From CAWEWH01 sp963812775 (GTDB lineage Bacteria; Pseudomonadota; Alphaproteobacteria; Rhizobiales; Beijerinckiaceae), in NCBI GenBank assembly GCA_963812775.1, contig CAWEWH010000009.1:310001-374000 (forward strand): a stretch of DNA of 64,000 nucleotides, read 5' to 3'. The number at the start of each line of letters is the position of its first letter. Position 1 is the stretch's first letter. The position numbers and the translations under genes were made by a program. Below are positions 51,116-61,361 of this stretch, piece after piece. The notes under the pieces are model-generated. The model was not told the origin of the DNA. It did not search any database and saw only the letters and a list, made by a program, of their open reading frames with translations.

Positions 51116-52969
51116 TCACCTGCTGCACGCCGCCCCGCCGAGCACGCAGAACTTGGCGCAGTGCGGATGGTTGAGCGGCACCGCCCCCATGGCGTCCTTC
51201 AGCGTCGGGCCGAGCTCGAATTCCGCGTCATAGGGCAAGAGCGTGCAGGCGACGACGGCGGCGCGCTCCGCCCCCTTGCGCTTCACCACCATGCGCGAGG
51301 AGGCGCACATCACTTCGGCCGGGTCCTTGCCGAGGATGTCCCAGCAGCCTTCCGATATCTCCGGCACGTCGGCGGCGGCGTCCATCTCCGGGAACACCGT
51401 CATGACGACGGGGTCGGTCGCGTCGATCATGACGCCGTTGGCGTCGAAGAAGCGCTGATAGCCGGCCCGCACCATCGCCTCCGCCTCGCCCGAATAGAGG
51501 CGGCCAGCGACCGCGATGCTGAAGCCGTTGGCGGCGAGCCATTTCAGGCCGTCGACGGTCGGCTGCCAGCTGCGCGGCCCGCGCTCCAATTCGTGCAGCG
51601 CCTTGGTGTAGTGGTCGAGGGAGACGCGGATGGTGAGGCGGCTGCCGTGGCGCCCCTTGAGCGCCAGGAGCGCACGCTTGTAGCGTGCCATCGGCCGCAT
51701 GGCGTTGGTGAGCACGAGCGCCTCGAGCCCGCGGCCGAGCACGTCTTCCAGCATGGCGGGAAGCTCGCGGTTCATGAACGGCTCGCCGCCGGTGAAGCCG
51801 ATCGTGCGCGTAGGAAGGCCGTCGCGCGCGATCTCGTCGAGGAAGGCCGCGACCTCGCGCGCCGAGATATAGACGAGGCGGTCATTCCTGGGCGAGGACT
51901 CGATGTAGCAGGTGGTGCAGGTGAGATTGCAGAGCGTGCCGGTGTTGATCCACAGCGTGTCGAGCGCCTGCAGCGCCACATGCGCGCGCTTCTCGCCCGC
52001 CGCCGTCACGGCGGCATCGCGGAATTTCGCCGGATCGAGACGCGGCAGCGCCGCAGGCGCCGGCCAGAACGGCGTCGCCTCGTTGCGGTCGCGGCAGAAG
52101 ACGATCATGCCGGCCTCGAGCGGCTTGCCGGTGAGCTTCAGTTCCGCCGGCGGCAGCACGTCGCAGCTCGGCCACAGGCCGGTGGTCAGCGCGCCCGCAT
52201 AGTCGACGAGCCCGGCGGCGCGCATTTTTTCCGCCGCGCGCGCCGCCTCGTAGCTCAAGGCGATGTGCTCGACGGCAAGCGAGCGCGGCTCGGGGCCGGG
52301 CGTCAGGATCGAGCACCACACGCGCGCCGTGCCGTCGTTGGCCGGCACGCCGACGGCGCCGGCATTGTGCCAGAGAAGCGGGCCGTCGGGCGTCATGATG
52401 ACCTGGCTGAACGGCAGACCGCTGTGGCCCGCCACGATGCCGTCGGCTTGCGCGGCCGCAAGCTCGAGCGCCTTGACGCGGGCGGGCATCGACGGAAAGA
52501 CGTAGCGGGCGATCTCCGTGAGCCCACCATGCACGACCGCGAGGTTGAGCCCGGCGATGGTGATGTCGAGGCGGCGCGGCAGGCGCGCCATCCAGCGCCG
52601 CGCCTCGGCGTCGAGCGCACGATCGGCATGGGCGAACCATTGCGCCGCCATGCGGTCGCAGGCCGAGCCCGGCGCGAAGCCGCAGCCGCAATCGTCGGCG
52701 CCGGCGCCGAGCGCCTCCTCACAATTGCCCATGACGACGTGGATCTGGGCCTTGCGCACGAGATCGACGGTCACCTGCGCGTCGGCCCCATAGGCAACCA
52801 CGTCGCCGGTGCAGACGATGCGGGAGGGCGGAATGCCGCGCCGCGCCGCCTCGGCCAGCACCGCCTCGCTGGCCTCGAGGTTGGAATAGGGCCCGCCGAA
52901 GACGAGCACCGGCCCGTCCATGACGATGGGCGGCCGCGTTTCGCCGGATGTGCTCTCGTCTGCGGTCAT
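51116..52969 (-). CDS. Metallophosphoesterase-radical SAM fusion protein
   Basis: A 617-residue two-enzyme fusion. The N-terminal 250 residues are a calcineurin-like phosphoesterase (VCTGDVVAYGADAQV, VVMGNCEEALG, VVHGG, IVAGHSGLPFS), with a Cys-rich insert DCGCGFAPGSAC. The C-terminal part is a radical SAM domain with the 4Fe-4S motif CNLTCTTCYIES (Cys347, Cys351, Cys354), GGEPF and VSLD. A terminal Cys set (CAKFCVLGGAAC, residues 604-615) may hold another cluster. It therefore joins radical chemistry with phosphate-ester hydrolysis. Divergent from the TVP38 gene across an 82-base gap. The substrate is unknown; a peptide or nucleotide-derived metabolite is possible. Confidence 0.85.
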   Translation of the reverse strand: MTADESTSGETRPPIVMDGPVLVFGGPYSNLEASEAVLAEAARRGIPPSRIVCTGDVVAYGADAQVTVDLVRKAQIHVVMGNCEEALGAGADDCGCGFAPGSACDRMAAQWFAHADRALDAEARRWMARLPRRLDITIAGLNLAVVHGGLTEIARYVFPSMPARVKALELAAAQADGIVAGHSGLPFSQVIMTPDGPLLWHNAGAVGVPANDGTARVWCSILTPGPEPRSLAVEHIALSYEAARAAEKMRAAGLVDYAGALTTGLWPSCDVLPPAELKLTGKPLEAGMIVFCRDRNEATPFWPAPAALPRLDPAKFRDAAVTAAGEKRAHVALQALDTLWINTGTLCNLTCTTCYIESSPRNDRLVYISAREVAAFLDEIARDGLPTRTIGFTGGEPFMNRELPAMLEDVLGRGLEALVLTNAMRPMARYKRALLALKGRHGSRLTIRVSLDHYTKALHELERGPRSWQPTVDGLKWLAANGFSIAVAGRLYSGEAEAMVRAGYQRFFDANGVMIDATDPVVMTVFPEMDAAADVPEISEGCWDILGKDPAEVMCASSRMVVKRKGAERAAVVACTLLPYDAEFELGPTLKDAMGAVPLNHPHCAKFCVLGGAACSR

Positions 52970-53051
52970 GAAGGGATGTTAGAAGATTCACCCGCCTGTC
53001 TGGCATTTCTCAACGCCACTCTCACACCCTTGTGACACTTTACCAGCCGCC

Positions 53052-53771
53052 GTGAACAAGCCGCGTGCCAAGACCCTGACGTGGAAAGCGATCGCCTGGG
53101 CGGTCGCCGGCGCGGCCATTGTGATCGCCGGCGTTGTGGCCATGTTCCTGACCCTGCCGCTGGCGCAATGGACGCTCGCCTTCCAGCAATGGGTCACCGG
53201 CCTCGGCCTGCTCGGCGTGCTCGTCTTCTTTCTGGCCTATGTGGCGGCGGTGATCGTCCTCGCGCCGGCTGTGCCGCTCACCATCGTGGCGGGGGTCGCG
53301 TACGGCTTCTGGGCGCTGCCGCTGGCGCTGTTCGGGGCCACGACCGGCGCCTCCCTCGCCTTTCTGATCGCCCGGCACGTGGCGGGGCCGGCGGCGCACC
53401 GCTTCTACGCGCACCATCCCTATTTTCAGGCGGTCGACCGGGCCGTCACCGAGGAGGGCTGGAAGATCGTCGGGCTGTTGCGGCTGTCCCCCCTCGTGCC
53501 CTTCGGCCTGCAGAGCTACGTGTTCGGCGTCACCAGCCTCGGCCTGGCGCCGTTTGCGCTCGCCACCTTCGCGGGCATCATCCCGGCGGCGCTGCTCTAT
53601 GTGTATGTGGGCAAGCTCGGTCTCGAAGCCGCCATGGGGTCGGCGGGGCCGCTGCAATGGGCCTTCTTTGGCTGCGGGCTCCTGGCGACCGTGGCGGTGG
53701 CTTGGATCATCGTGCGCAAGGCGCGCGAGGCGCTGCGAGAGATGGGGGTCGCGGCTTCACCCTCCCCTTGA
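53052..53771 (+). CDS. TVP38/TMEM64 (SNARE-associated/DedA-like) membrane protein
   Basis: A 239-residue protein with about six transmembrane segments. The family core is seen as VAYGFWALPLALFGATTGASLAFLIARHV (given in short part), plus LLRLSPLVPFGLQSYVFGVT and the GIIPAALLYVYVGKLG helix. DedA/TVP38 proteins are undecaprenyl-phosphate or lipid scramblases or flippases, or envelope homeostasis factors. The GTG start leads directly into a basic segment. The last residues AASPSP and the stop codon lie in a palindromic mosaic, suggesting that the repeat replaced the original terminus. Divergent from the radical SAM gene. Confidence 0.88.
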   Translation: MNKPRAKTLTWKAIAWAVAGAAIVIAGVVAMFLTLPLAQWTLAFQQWVTGLGLLGVLVFFLAYVAAVIVLAPAVPLTIVAGVAYGFWALPLALFGATTGASLAFLIARHVAGPAAHRFYAHHPYFQAVDRAVTEEGWKIVGLLRLSPLVPFGLQSYVFGVTSLGLAPFALATFAGIIPAALLYVYVGKLGLEAAMGSAGPLQWAFFGCGLLATVAVAWIIVRKAREALREMGVAASPSP

Positions 53772-53886
53772 GGGGGAGGGTCGGCGAGAACGCAAAGCGT
53801 TCGAGCCGGGGTGGGGTGAGAGCACGAGCGGACATCACCCCACCCCGCTCGCTTCGCTCGCGACCCTCCCCCTCAAGGGGAGGGTA
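53758..53886. repeat. Long palindromic intergenic mosaic, copy 2
   Basis: CACCCTCCCCTTGAGGGGGAGGGTCGGCGAGAACGC (short parts: CCTCCCCTTGAGGGGGAGG, GAACGCAAAGCGTTC) leads into CCGGGGTGGGGTGA..TCACCCCACCCCG and ends ACCCTCCCCCTCAAGGGGAGGGT. It is closely similar to copy 1 at 39201-39357. It overlaps the last four codons of the TVP38 gene and supplies its stop codon. Confidence 0.75.
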
Positions 53887-53888
53887 AA

Positions 53889-54536
53889 TCACCCCTCATG
53901 TACCGCGCGAACAGAGCGCTGCAGCGCCTGCCAGAGCTTGCCGATCTCCTGGGCGGCGAGCGAGGAGGCGGCGAATTCCTTGGCGCCCTCTCCCGAGGCG
54001 AGCGCCAGCGCCAGCGCGCTGCGCGACGTGATCTGGCCCGACCAAACCGGCGCCTTCACCTCCTTCAGCGTTTCCCGCGCGCTGACGACGGCCGGCGCCT
54101 CCACGTCCTCGCGCTTGGGCGGGGCGGAGTTGATCACCACCGCGTAGGGCTTCTTGGCCTCCTTGGCCAACTCGATCGTGTCCTTGACGGCCGCGAGGTC
54201 GAAGACGGCGGGACGGGTCGGCACCACCACGAGGGTGGCGGCCTTGATGGCATCGACCACCGCCGACGAATTGTTGGGCGGCGTGTCGATGAACACCCAC
54301 TCGTAGCGGTCCTTGCGCGCCTGCTTGACGGCGTCCCCCACCGAGCGGGAGCCTGCCGCGACGATGACCGGCACATCGGCCTCGCGCAGCTCGTCCCAGA
54401 CCTTGAGCGAGCCCTGCGGGTCGGCGTCGATGACGAGCACAGGATGGCCGGGCCGGTCGGCCGCGCTGGCCAGGTGCGCCACAAGCGTGCTCTTGCCCGA
54501 GCCGCCCTTGCGCGAAGCGAAGGTGATGACGTTCAC
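53889..54536 (-). CDS. ParA-family ATPase (orphan)
   Basis: A 215-residue deviant-Walker ATPase (ASRKGGSGKST Walker A, IDADPQGSLKVWDEL, FIDTPPNNSS). It is shorter than plasmid ParA and lacks an N-terminal helix-turn-helix, as in ParA/VirC1-like or MipZ-type cell-organising ATPases. No parB or centromere-like repeats are nearby, so it is not a partition cassette. GTG is the start. A role in positioning proteins in the cell is inferred. Confidence 0.85.
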   Translation of the reverse strand: MNVITFASRKGGSGKSTLVAHLASAADRPGHPVLVIDADPQGSLKVWDELREADVPVIVAAGSRSVGDAVKQARKDRYEWVFIDTPPNNSSAVVDAIKAATLVVVPTRPAVFDLAAVKDTIELAKEAKKPYAVVINSAPPKREDVEAPAVVSARETLKEVKAPVWSGQITSRSALALALASGEGAKEFAASSLAAQEIGKLWQALQRSVRAVHEG

Positions 54537-54878
54537 GGAACTGCCCCCAGTCCGGCCTCACGTCGCGTCCCGGCGCCATGCCGGCTTCAACCAGCCACCA
54601 ACGCGACCCGCGGCCCTCAGGCCGCCAATGTGTCCGGGCTTCTCGTGGAGATCAAGCCGGAAATGGGTTTTTAGTCATGGCTTTAGGGGGAATGAAGGGC
54701 AAAAGGCTCAAGCCGGGTGTCCTTAACCCTAAGGCTTGACCACAACACGGGACCGCCAACCATCGCGGTCCTCCAACAGGACGACATTCATGGCCCAGGC
54801 GCCAAACGGACGCGCGGGGCCTCAAACCTGGCGGCGCGCGACAACACCGAAACGGCGGCGCGCCAGGCGGCCTGCGAT

Positions 54879-55757
54879 CTAGCGAAGCGGAAGGGAGCCG
54901 CGCAGCTCGAGCCTTGCGTCGATCTCGCCGGGCGTCGTCATGGCAAGCTGCGGCGCCGGCATGGTGCCGAACACGAAGCCGCCGCCGACCGACACCGCAT
55001 AGATGGGCCGGTACCACGGCACGGCGCTGTCGGGCGCCACCACGTCGGTGAGGTTGTCGAGGACGAGGCGCGTGTCGCCGACGGCGATTTTCAGCACCGC
55101 GTGGCCGCCGTCGGTGCGGGTGTTGCGCACCACGGTGATCTGCATGGACGAGGGCGCGACCCCGAAGGCGGCGAGCATCCACATCTTGACGATGGCGATG
55201 TCCTCGCAGTCTCCGGCGCCGCGCCTGGCCGTTTCCTCCGGCGAAGCCCAATAATCTTCCATGCCATAGAGCACCCGGTCGTCCTGGTAACCGACCACGA
55301 CATTGACGTGGCGGTTGACGTCGTCGATGAGCTCCAGCGCCGAATAGGCCCGCCCGCCATAGCGCGCCTTGAGCTCCTCGAAGGCCCGCCGCAGCGGCGT
55401 GGCGCAGAGCGCGGCATCGCCGCGGCATGGATGCGCAAAGAGCCCGATGGGATCGCTCGCCATGACGCGCGCCCATTGCCCGGCGACGGGAAGGCGCGGC
55501 GCCGGGATCGCAACGTCGATGACGCCGACGCGGCTCGCTGCCGGCTCGCCGGGGCGCGCCACGTGAGCGCGGGTGAGGCGCAGCGCCCAATCGGCAAAGA
55601 TGCTGCGCTGATACGACAGGGTCTGGGGCGCTATCTCCGACAGCGCCGGCCCGGCGAGGAGCGCGGCGACGGCGCAGCCCGCGACGGTGAGGAACGCGGC
55701 GACGAGCGCGGGGGCGAGAGGCCGCGAAGCGAGGGCGTGGCTAGCTGTGGAATGCAT
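54879..55757 (-). CDS. Transglutaminase-like cysteine protease (BTLCP)
   Basis: A 292-residue exported protein. One N-terminal hydrophobic segment (ALVAAFLTVAGCAVAALLAGPAL) acts as signal anchor; the embedded AGC is lipobox-like, but hydrophobicity continues past it. The triad of bacterial transglutaminase-like cysteine proteases is present: Cys184 in GAGDCEDIAI, His in GGHAVLKI, and Asp in LVLDNLT. Such proteins are often linked with large adhesin or biofilm systems (LapG-like), yet none is nearby. Start ATG 55757. Confidence 0.85.
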   Translation of the reverse strand: MHSTASHALASRPLAPALVAAFLTVAGCAVAALLAGPALSEIAPQTLSYQRSIFADWALRLTRAHVARPGEPAASRVGVIDVAIPAPRLPVAGQWARVMASDPIGLFAHPCRGDAALCATPLRRAFEELKARYGGRAYSALELIDDVNRHVNVVVGYQDDRVLYGMEDYWASPEETARRGAGDCEDIAIVKMWMLAAFGVAPSSMQITVVRNTRTDGGHAVLKIAVGDTRLVLDNLTDVVAPDSAVPWYRPIYAVSVGGGFVFGTMPAPQLAMTTPGEIDARLELRGSLPLR

Positions 55758-55894
55758 GACGCAACGCTACGTGGCTCGGCTTTCGCATTCGCAAATCAGT
55801 GTGGTGAAGGAAGGGTGAAGCACCCTCCTCTCGAGGGAGCGCGGAATCGCATGTGGCATGCGCGGACGTGAGCCGCGCACATACCCGCGCCCAC

Positions 55895-56104
55895 CCTCTC
55901 CCCTTGCGGGAGAGGGTGCCCCCTCGCCTTGGCGAGGGGGCGGGAGAGGGGTGAACAGCCGCAGCATCGCGAAGTCTCTTCATGCAGGATAACGGAGCAG
56001 GCTGTTCGCCAGGCACGGGTCAGAAATCTGCAGCGCGCGAAGGCTCCCCCTCTCCCGGCCGGCTCCGCCGGCCACCCTCTCCCGCAAGGGGAGAGGGTTT
56101 CGCG
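55895..56104. repeat. Hairpin-rich intergenic mosaic
   Basis: CACCCTCTCCCCTTGCGGGAGAGGGTG, then CCCCCTCGCCTTGGCGAGGGGG, and later CCGGCCGGCTCCGCCGGCC with CCCTCTCCCGCAAGGGGAGAGGG, are near-perfect palindromes within the 390-bp gap between the BTLCP and aldolase genes. Their architecture resembles the other mosaics (39905, 42239). No gene is seen in the gap. Confidence 0.65.
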
Positions 56105-56148
56105 CGCGAGCGCCTTGCGAAACTCCTGTCATCGAGGAAAGGGTGAGA

Positions 56149-56943
56149 TCAATCCCGGTACGACGCATCCATGCGGTCGAGATGGCGCAACAGCGCCGGC
56201 CATTCCATGACGCCGAAGACGCGCCGGTTGTTGGGCTGATACATTTGGTAGGTCTTCTGCACGATCTCGTCGGAGGTATGGACGAGCTTGTGGCCGGTCG
56301 CCATGGCGGCGAGCTGCGTTTTGCAGGAGAGCTCGAGCCGGTGCATGGTGTTGAAAGCTTCCGCGGCGCTGCGCCCGACGGTGAGCAAGCCGTGGTTGCG
56401 CATGATCATGGCATTGCAGTCGCCGAGATCGGCAACGAGAGATTCCTGCTCCGCCGGATCGGTGGCCGGGCCCCAATAGTCGTGATAGGCGATCTTGGCG
56501 AAGCGCATCGAAGTTTGCGTGTTGGCGATCAGTCCGCATTCCAGGATCGACACCGCCATGCCAGCCCAGGTGTGCGTGTGGAGCACGCAGTCGACCTTTC
56601 GCCGCGCCCGGTGGACGGCGCTGTGGATGACATAGCCGGCCAGGTTGACGCCGTAATCCAGGTCGCCGAAGTCGGGCTTGCCCAGGACAGTGCCGTCATG
56701 GTCGACCTTGATCAGGCTCGAGGCGGTGATCTCCTCGTACATCATGCCGTAGGCGTTGATCAGGAACGCATCGGGTTCGCCCGGCACGCGCAGCGAGATG
56801 TGGTTGGCCAGCATGTCGGTCATCTCGTAGTGGGCGACGAGCCGATAGCAGGCGGCGAGATCGACGCGCGCTTGCCATTCTTCGGGCGTCACCTTGTCGC
56901 GCATGGACGAGATCTTGAAGTTGGCGCCGACCCGATCGAGCAT
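56149..56943 (-). CDS. Class II aldolase/adducin-family protein
   Basis: A 264-residue zinc aldolase-like protein. Metal-binding residues fall in TDMLANHISLRV, HTHTWAGMA, and the third His in NAMIMRNHGLLTVG. Glu/Tyr features (MMYEEITASSLIKVD) match the substrate-side of the fold. Family members cleave sugar-phosphate aldols, such as fuculose-1-P, or decarboxylate. ATG 56943 has GGGGAG nine bases upstream. It is on the same strand and downstream of boxR, but no box function is known for it, so co-transcription is only possible. Confidence 0.88.
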   Translation of the reverse strand: MLDRVGANFKISSMRDKVTPEEWQARVDLAACYRLVAHYEMTDMLANHISLRVPGEPDAFLINAYGMMYEEITASSLIKVDHDGTVLGKPDFGDLDYGVNLAGYVIHSAVHRARRKVDCVLHTHTWAGMAVSILECGLIANTQTSMRFAKIAYHDYWGPATDPAEQESLVADLGDCNAMIMRNHGLLTVGRSAAEAFNTMHRLELSCKTQLAAMATGHKLVHTSDEIVQKTYQMYQPNNRRVFGVMEWPALLRHLDRMDASYRD

Positions 56944-57071
56944 GTGCGTCTCCCCTGCATGTGACCGATGCGGGGCGATCATAGACCGAATTGGAGACCG
57001 GGCGAGTCGACTTTTCCCGCGCAGGCGAGGCTCCGGACAGAGCGGTGGTCCGCAGCGTGGAACGCGGTGAG

Positions 57072-57983
57072 TTAGTGGATCGGCTCGGCAAACAGCCCCT
57101 CGACGAGGACCGCGAGCGCCTTCAGCGCGGCCTCGACGCTCTTGCCCGACGTGTCGAGCTCCGCGTGCGCGCGGGCATAGTCGGCCTCCCGCGCCTTGAG
57201 GATGGCGAGGAGGTCGTTCTTGGCCCCGCGGTTGCGCGCCATGGGGCGCAGGTCGCCCTGGCGCATGACGCGGCTCATATGCTCGTCGGGCTTGGCGCGC
57301 AGCCACACCACATGCGTCGTGGCCAAAAGCTGCCCGAACGTCTCCTCCTCGGTGACGATGCCGCCCGCGGTGGCGATGACGACGCGCTTGTCGCGCCCCA
57401 CGACGCGCTCAAGGCATTGGCGCTCGTAGCGGCGGAAGGCCGCCTGCCCGTAGACCTCGAACAGCATGGCGGTCGAGGCGCCGTGCTCCTTCTCGATGAG
57501 CCGGTCGAGCTCGACGAAGGGACAGTCGAGCCGGGCGGCGAGCGCCGCCCCGAGGGTCGACTTGCCGGCGCCGCGCAGGCCGATGAGCGCGACGCGGCGG
57601 GCGCGCTCGGCGACGGCACCCTTTCCCACATCGAGCGAACGCAGCACCGCCTCGACCTGCGGAGCGCTCAATCGCTTCAGGCGCTCGATGGCCTTGAGCT
57701 GGGCGCGGTCGCGCTTGCCGAGCGGCAGGAGATCGAACAGCCGCACGCCGAGGCCCTTGGCGATGGCTTCGAGGACGAGGACGGTGGGGTTGCCGTTGCC
57801 GGATTCGATGAGCGCCAGATAGCGCTCCGAGGTCGCCGAGCGACGGGCGAGATCCTTGCGCGTCATGCCGCGGGCGGCGCGGGCGTGGCGCACGAGCCGG
57901 CCGATCTCCTCGCGCGTGTCAGAGGTGACGTCCTGCAGCGTGTCGAGTGACGCTTTCGAGCGAGTGGCGCGGCGGAGATCCAT
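57072..57983 (-). CDS. boxR: BoxR/BzdR-type regulator (XRE helix-turn-helix + shikimate-kinase-like domain)
   Basis: A 303-residue regulator with an N-terminal XRE helix-turn-helix (VRHARAARGMTRKDLARRSA, TSERYLALIESGNGNPTV) and a C-terminal shikimate-kinase-like domain (ALIGLRGAGKSTLGAAL, FVELDRLIEKEHG, GGIVTEEETF). The combination is distinctive for BoxR/BzdR, transcriptional repressors that bind benzoyl-CoA in the kinase-like domain. It follows boxB on the same strand by 20 bases. Repeated TGCACTAT sites before boxC and before the ligase are likely its operators. The gene is fully intact, unlike its neighbours upstream. Confidence 0.93.
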   Translation of the reverse strand: MDLRRATRSKASLDTLQDVTSDTREEIGRLVRHARAARGMTRKDLARRSATSERYLALIESGNGNPTVLVLEAIAKGLGVRLFDLLPLGKRDRAQLKAIERLKRLSAPQVEAVLRSLDVGKGAVAERARRVALIGLRGAGKSTLGAALAARLDCPFVELDRLIEKEHGASTAMLFEVYGQAAFRRYERQCLERVVGRDKRVVIATAGGIVTEEETFGQLLATTHVVWLRAKPDEHMSRVMRQGDLRPMARNRGAKNDLLAILKAREADYARAHAELDTSGKSVEAALKALAVLVEGLFAEPIH

Positions 57984-58003
57984 GCGGCGGCTCTACGCCT
58001 CCA

Positions 58004-59459
<1,456 letters not shown>

Positions 59460-59483
59460 GTCGCCTCTCCTGTGTTCACTCGC

Positions 59484-59562
59484 GTCATGGCCGGGCGGGC
59501 TCGTCCCGGCCAACCACGTCTTTCTCTAGGCGTGGATGCCCGGCACAAGGCCGGGCATGACG
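59484..59562. repeat. Two hairpins between boxC and boxB
   Basis: GGCCGGGCGGGCTCGTCCCGGCC (59489-59511) and TGCCCGGCACAAGGCCGGGCA (59537-59557) form stems of about seven bases each, linked by a CCACGTC..GCGTGG-like pairing. They fill the 107-base gap within the operon. Of the Bradyrhizobium-type intergenic repeat class. Confidence 0.6.
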
Positions 59563-59566
59563 CCGA

Positions 59567-61265
59567 TCACACTCGCTTCGCATCGAACACCGGCTTCTTG
59601 CCGGTGCCGTAGCGTTTCAGCGCGCCATCGCGGGCCAACCGCGTTGGGACGCTGGAAGATCCAGTTCTGCCAGGCGGTCAGCCGCGCCGAAAATCTTGGT
59701 CTCCATGGTCTCGGGTCCGGCAAAGCGCAGGTTCGCCTCCATGCCGGTCAGGCGTCGGGCGAGAAGGTGGCGCGCTCCTCGAGGAACTGGCGCACCTCGT
59801 CCTCCCAGTCGATGTCGTCGCGCGCGAAGGTGACGAGGCCGAGCTCGCTCGGCGTCCTCGCCGTCGAGCGGCGCGCCGCTCGCTGCCTCGCGCGGCCTCG
59901 AGCGTGTCCGGCTCGCCGAGGAAGCGCGTCTCGAGGCGGGTCAGGCCGTTGCCCATCGGGATAGCGGCCGAAATTCATGGCGTTCAGCGCGAGTGTCGCG
60001 GGCGGCCGGTTGTCGCCCTCGAACGGGCCGATCGAGCATGTAGGAGCGGTCGGCCGCGAAGACGAGCTCGGCCAGCGTGCCGGCGAAGCAGGAGCCGGGC
60101 TCGACGAGGGCGACGAGGGAGCGCGACGTGACGTCGATGCGCTTGAGCACCCGCTTCCAGTTGAGCAGGATCTCGCCGGCGAGCCAGTGGTCGGCGTGCG
60201 CGGCCAGGAAGGCGTCGTGGGCCAGCACCGCCGCCGCGTCGCCCTCGCTCTTGAAGACGAGGACGCCGATGTCGAGCTCGTTCAAGCGCAGATGCAGGAT
60301 GGCGTCGTCGAGCTCGCGCGCCGCGCGCAGGCTCCATGTCTGCGCGCCTTCGGCCACCAGCGCCGCCGCATCAGCGGGCGGGGCCGCGTCCGGGCCCTTG
60401 ACGGTGATGGTCGCCACGTGCCTGTCGCGATCGATGTCGACGTCGACCGCCGAATAGCGCACGCCGCCCGGCGTGAAGCGCGCGCGTGAGCGGCGTCAGC
60501 GCAATGCCTTGCGCGCCGCTCGGCGGCCCGGCGGTCGCGAGGAACACCGTGACGCGCGCCGCCACGCCCTCGTCGAGCTTGGAGCGCGGCAGGACCTCGT
60601 CGACCAGGCGCCATTCCACGGCGCGCTTGCCCTTGCACGCCCTCCTCGGTCGAGCAGAAGAAGTCGGCGCGGTCGCGGCGCACCTTGCGCTTGTCGGTGA
60701 TGCGGGTGAGGCCGCCGGTGCCCGGCAGCACGGCGAGCAGCGGCATCTCCGGCAGCGAGACGGCGGAGGAGCCGTCGTCGACCAGCATGATGTGGTCGGT
60801 GGCGAGCGCCAGCTCATAGCCGCCGCCCGCCGCGGTGCCGGTCGATGGCGCAGACATAGCGCTGGCCGGAGGCGGCGCTGGCATCCTCGATGGTGTTGCG
60901 CGTCTCGTTGGTGAACTTGCAGAAGTTGACCTTGTGGGCGTGGCTCGCCGACGCCAGCATGCGGATGTTGGCGCCCGAGCAGAACACCCGGTCCTTGCCG
61001 GAGCGGATGACGACGACGCGCACGCCCGGATGCTCGAAGCGCAGGCGCTGCACCGCGTCGGCGAGCTCGATGTCGACGCCGAGATCGTAGGAGTTGAGCT
61101 TGAGCTGATAGCCGGGGAAGAGCGGCGCGTCCTCGCTCACATCCATGGTCAGCGTGGCGACGGGGCCGTCGACGTCGAGCTTCCAGTGCCGGTAGCGGGA
61201 CGGATCGGTCTGAAAGTCGATGCGCGGGGCATCCGCCCTCGGCTCGGCCTGGCTGCCTCGGCCAT
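59567..61265 (-). pseudogene. boxC: Benzoyl-CoA-dihydrodiol lyase / 2,3-epoxybenzoyl-CoA dihydrolase BoxC, multiple frameshifts
   Basis: Ring-opening lyase that converts 2,3-epoxybenzoyl-CoA to a dehydroadipyl-CoA semialdehyde and formate. It consists of two crotonase-like halves. Readable stretches are IDFQTDPSRYRHWKLDV, VFCSGANIRMLA, CAIDGTAAGGGYELALATDH, GTGGLTRITDKRKVRRD, NWKRVLKRIDVTSRSLVAL, LGLVTFARDDIDWEDEVRQF and FGRLTAWQNWIFQRPN. About eleven breaks interrupt it, nearly all equivalent to one extra base; one near 59753 (SPDA-LTGM) looks like a missing base. Start ATG 61265 follows AAGGAGGCGTC. Catalytic motifs persist throughout, so errors are more likely than decay. Confidence 0.85.
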
Positions 61266-61275
61266 GACGCCTCCT

Positions 61276-61323
61276 TGCACTATTCCTGACCTGCACTATA
61301 GTGCCGATATGCACTATAATGCA
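61276..61323. promoter_or_regulatory. Triple TGCACTAT operator upstream of boxC
   Basis: TGCACTAT occurs at 61276, 61292 and 61310, spaced 16 and 18 bases, in the 96-base gap between the alpha/beta-hydrolase and boxC. The last two extend to TGCACTATAGTGCC and TGCACTATAATGCA (TGCA-N6-TGC(A/C)). Repeated TGCA-N6-TGCA elements are the kind of site reported for BzdR/BoxR regulators; binding here is inferred. Confidence 0.65.
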
Positions 61324-61361
61324 TATTACGCGCCGATCAACCGCTGTCAGGCGGCCCGCCT

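Noticed and set aside
53889..54536. Plasmid partition (parAB) locus
   Set aside because: Only the ATPase is present; there is no ParB and no iterated centromere-like site, and neighbouring genes are chromosomal.
54540..54878. A gene in the gap upstream of the ParA-like ATPase
   Set aside because: Open frames here are short or antisense extensions of the BTLCP gene, with no ribosome-binding site or domain; I see nothing supportable in this stretch.
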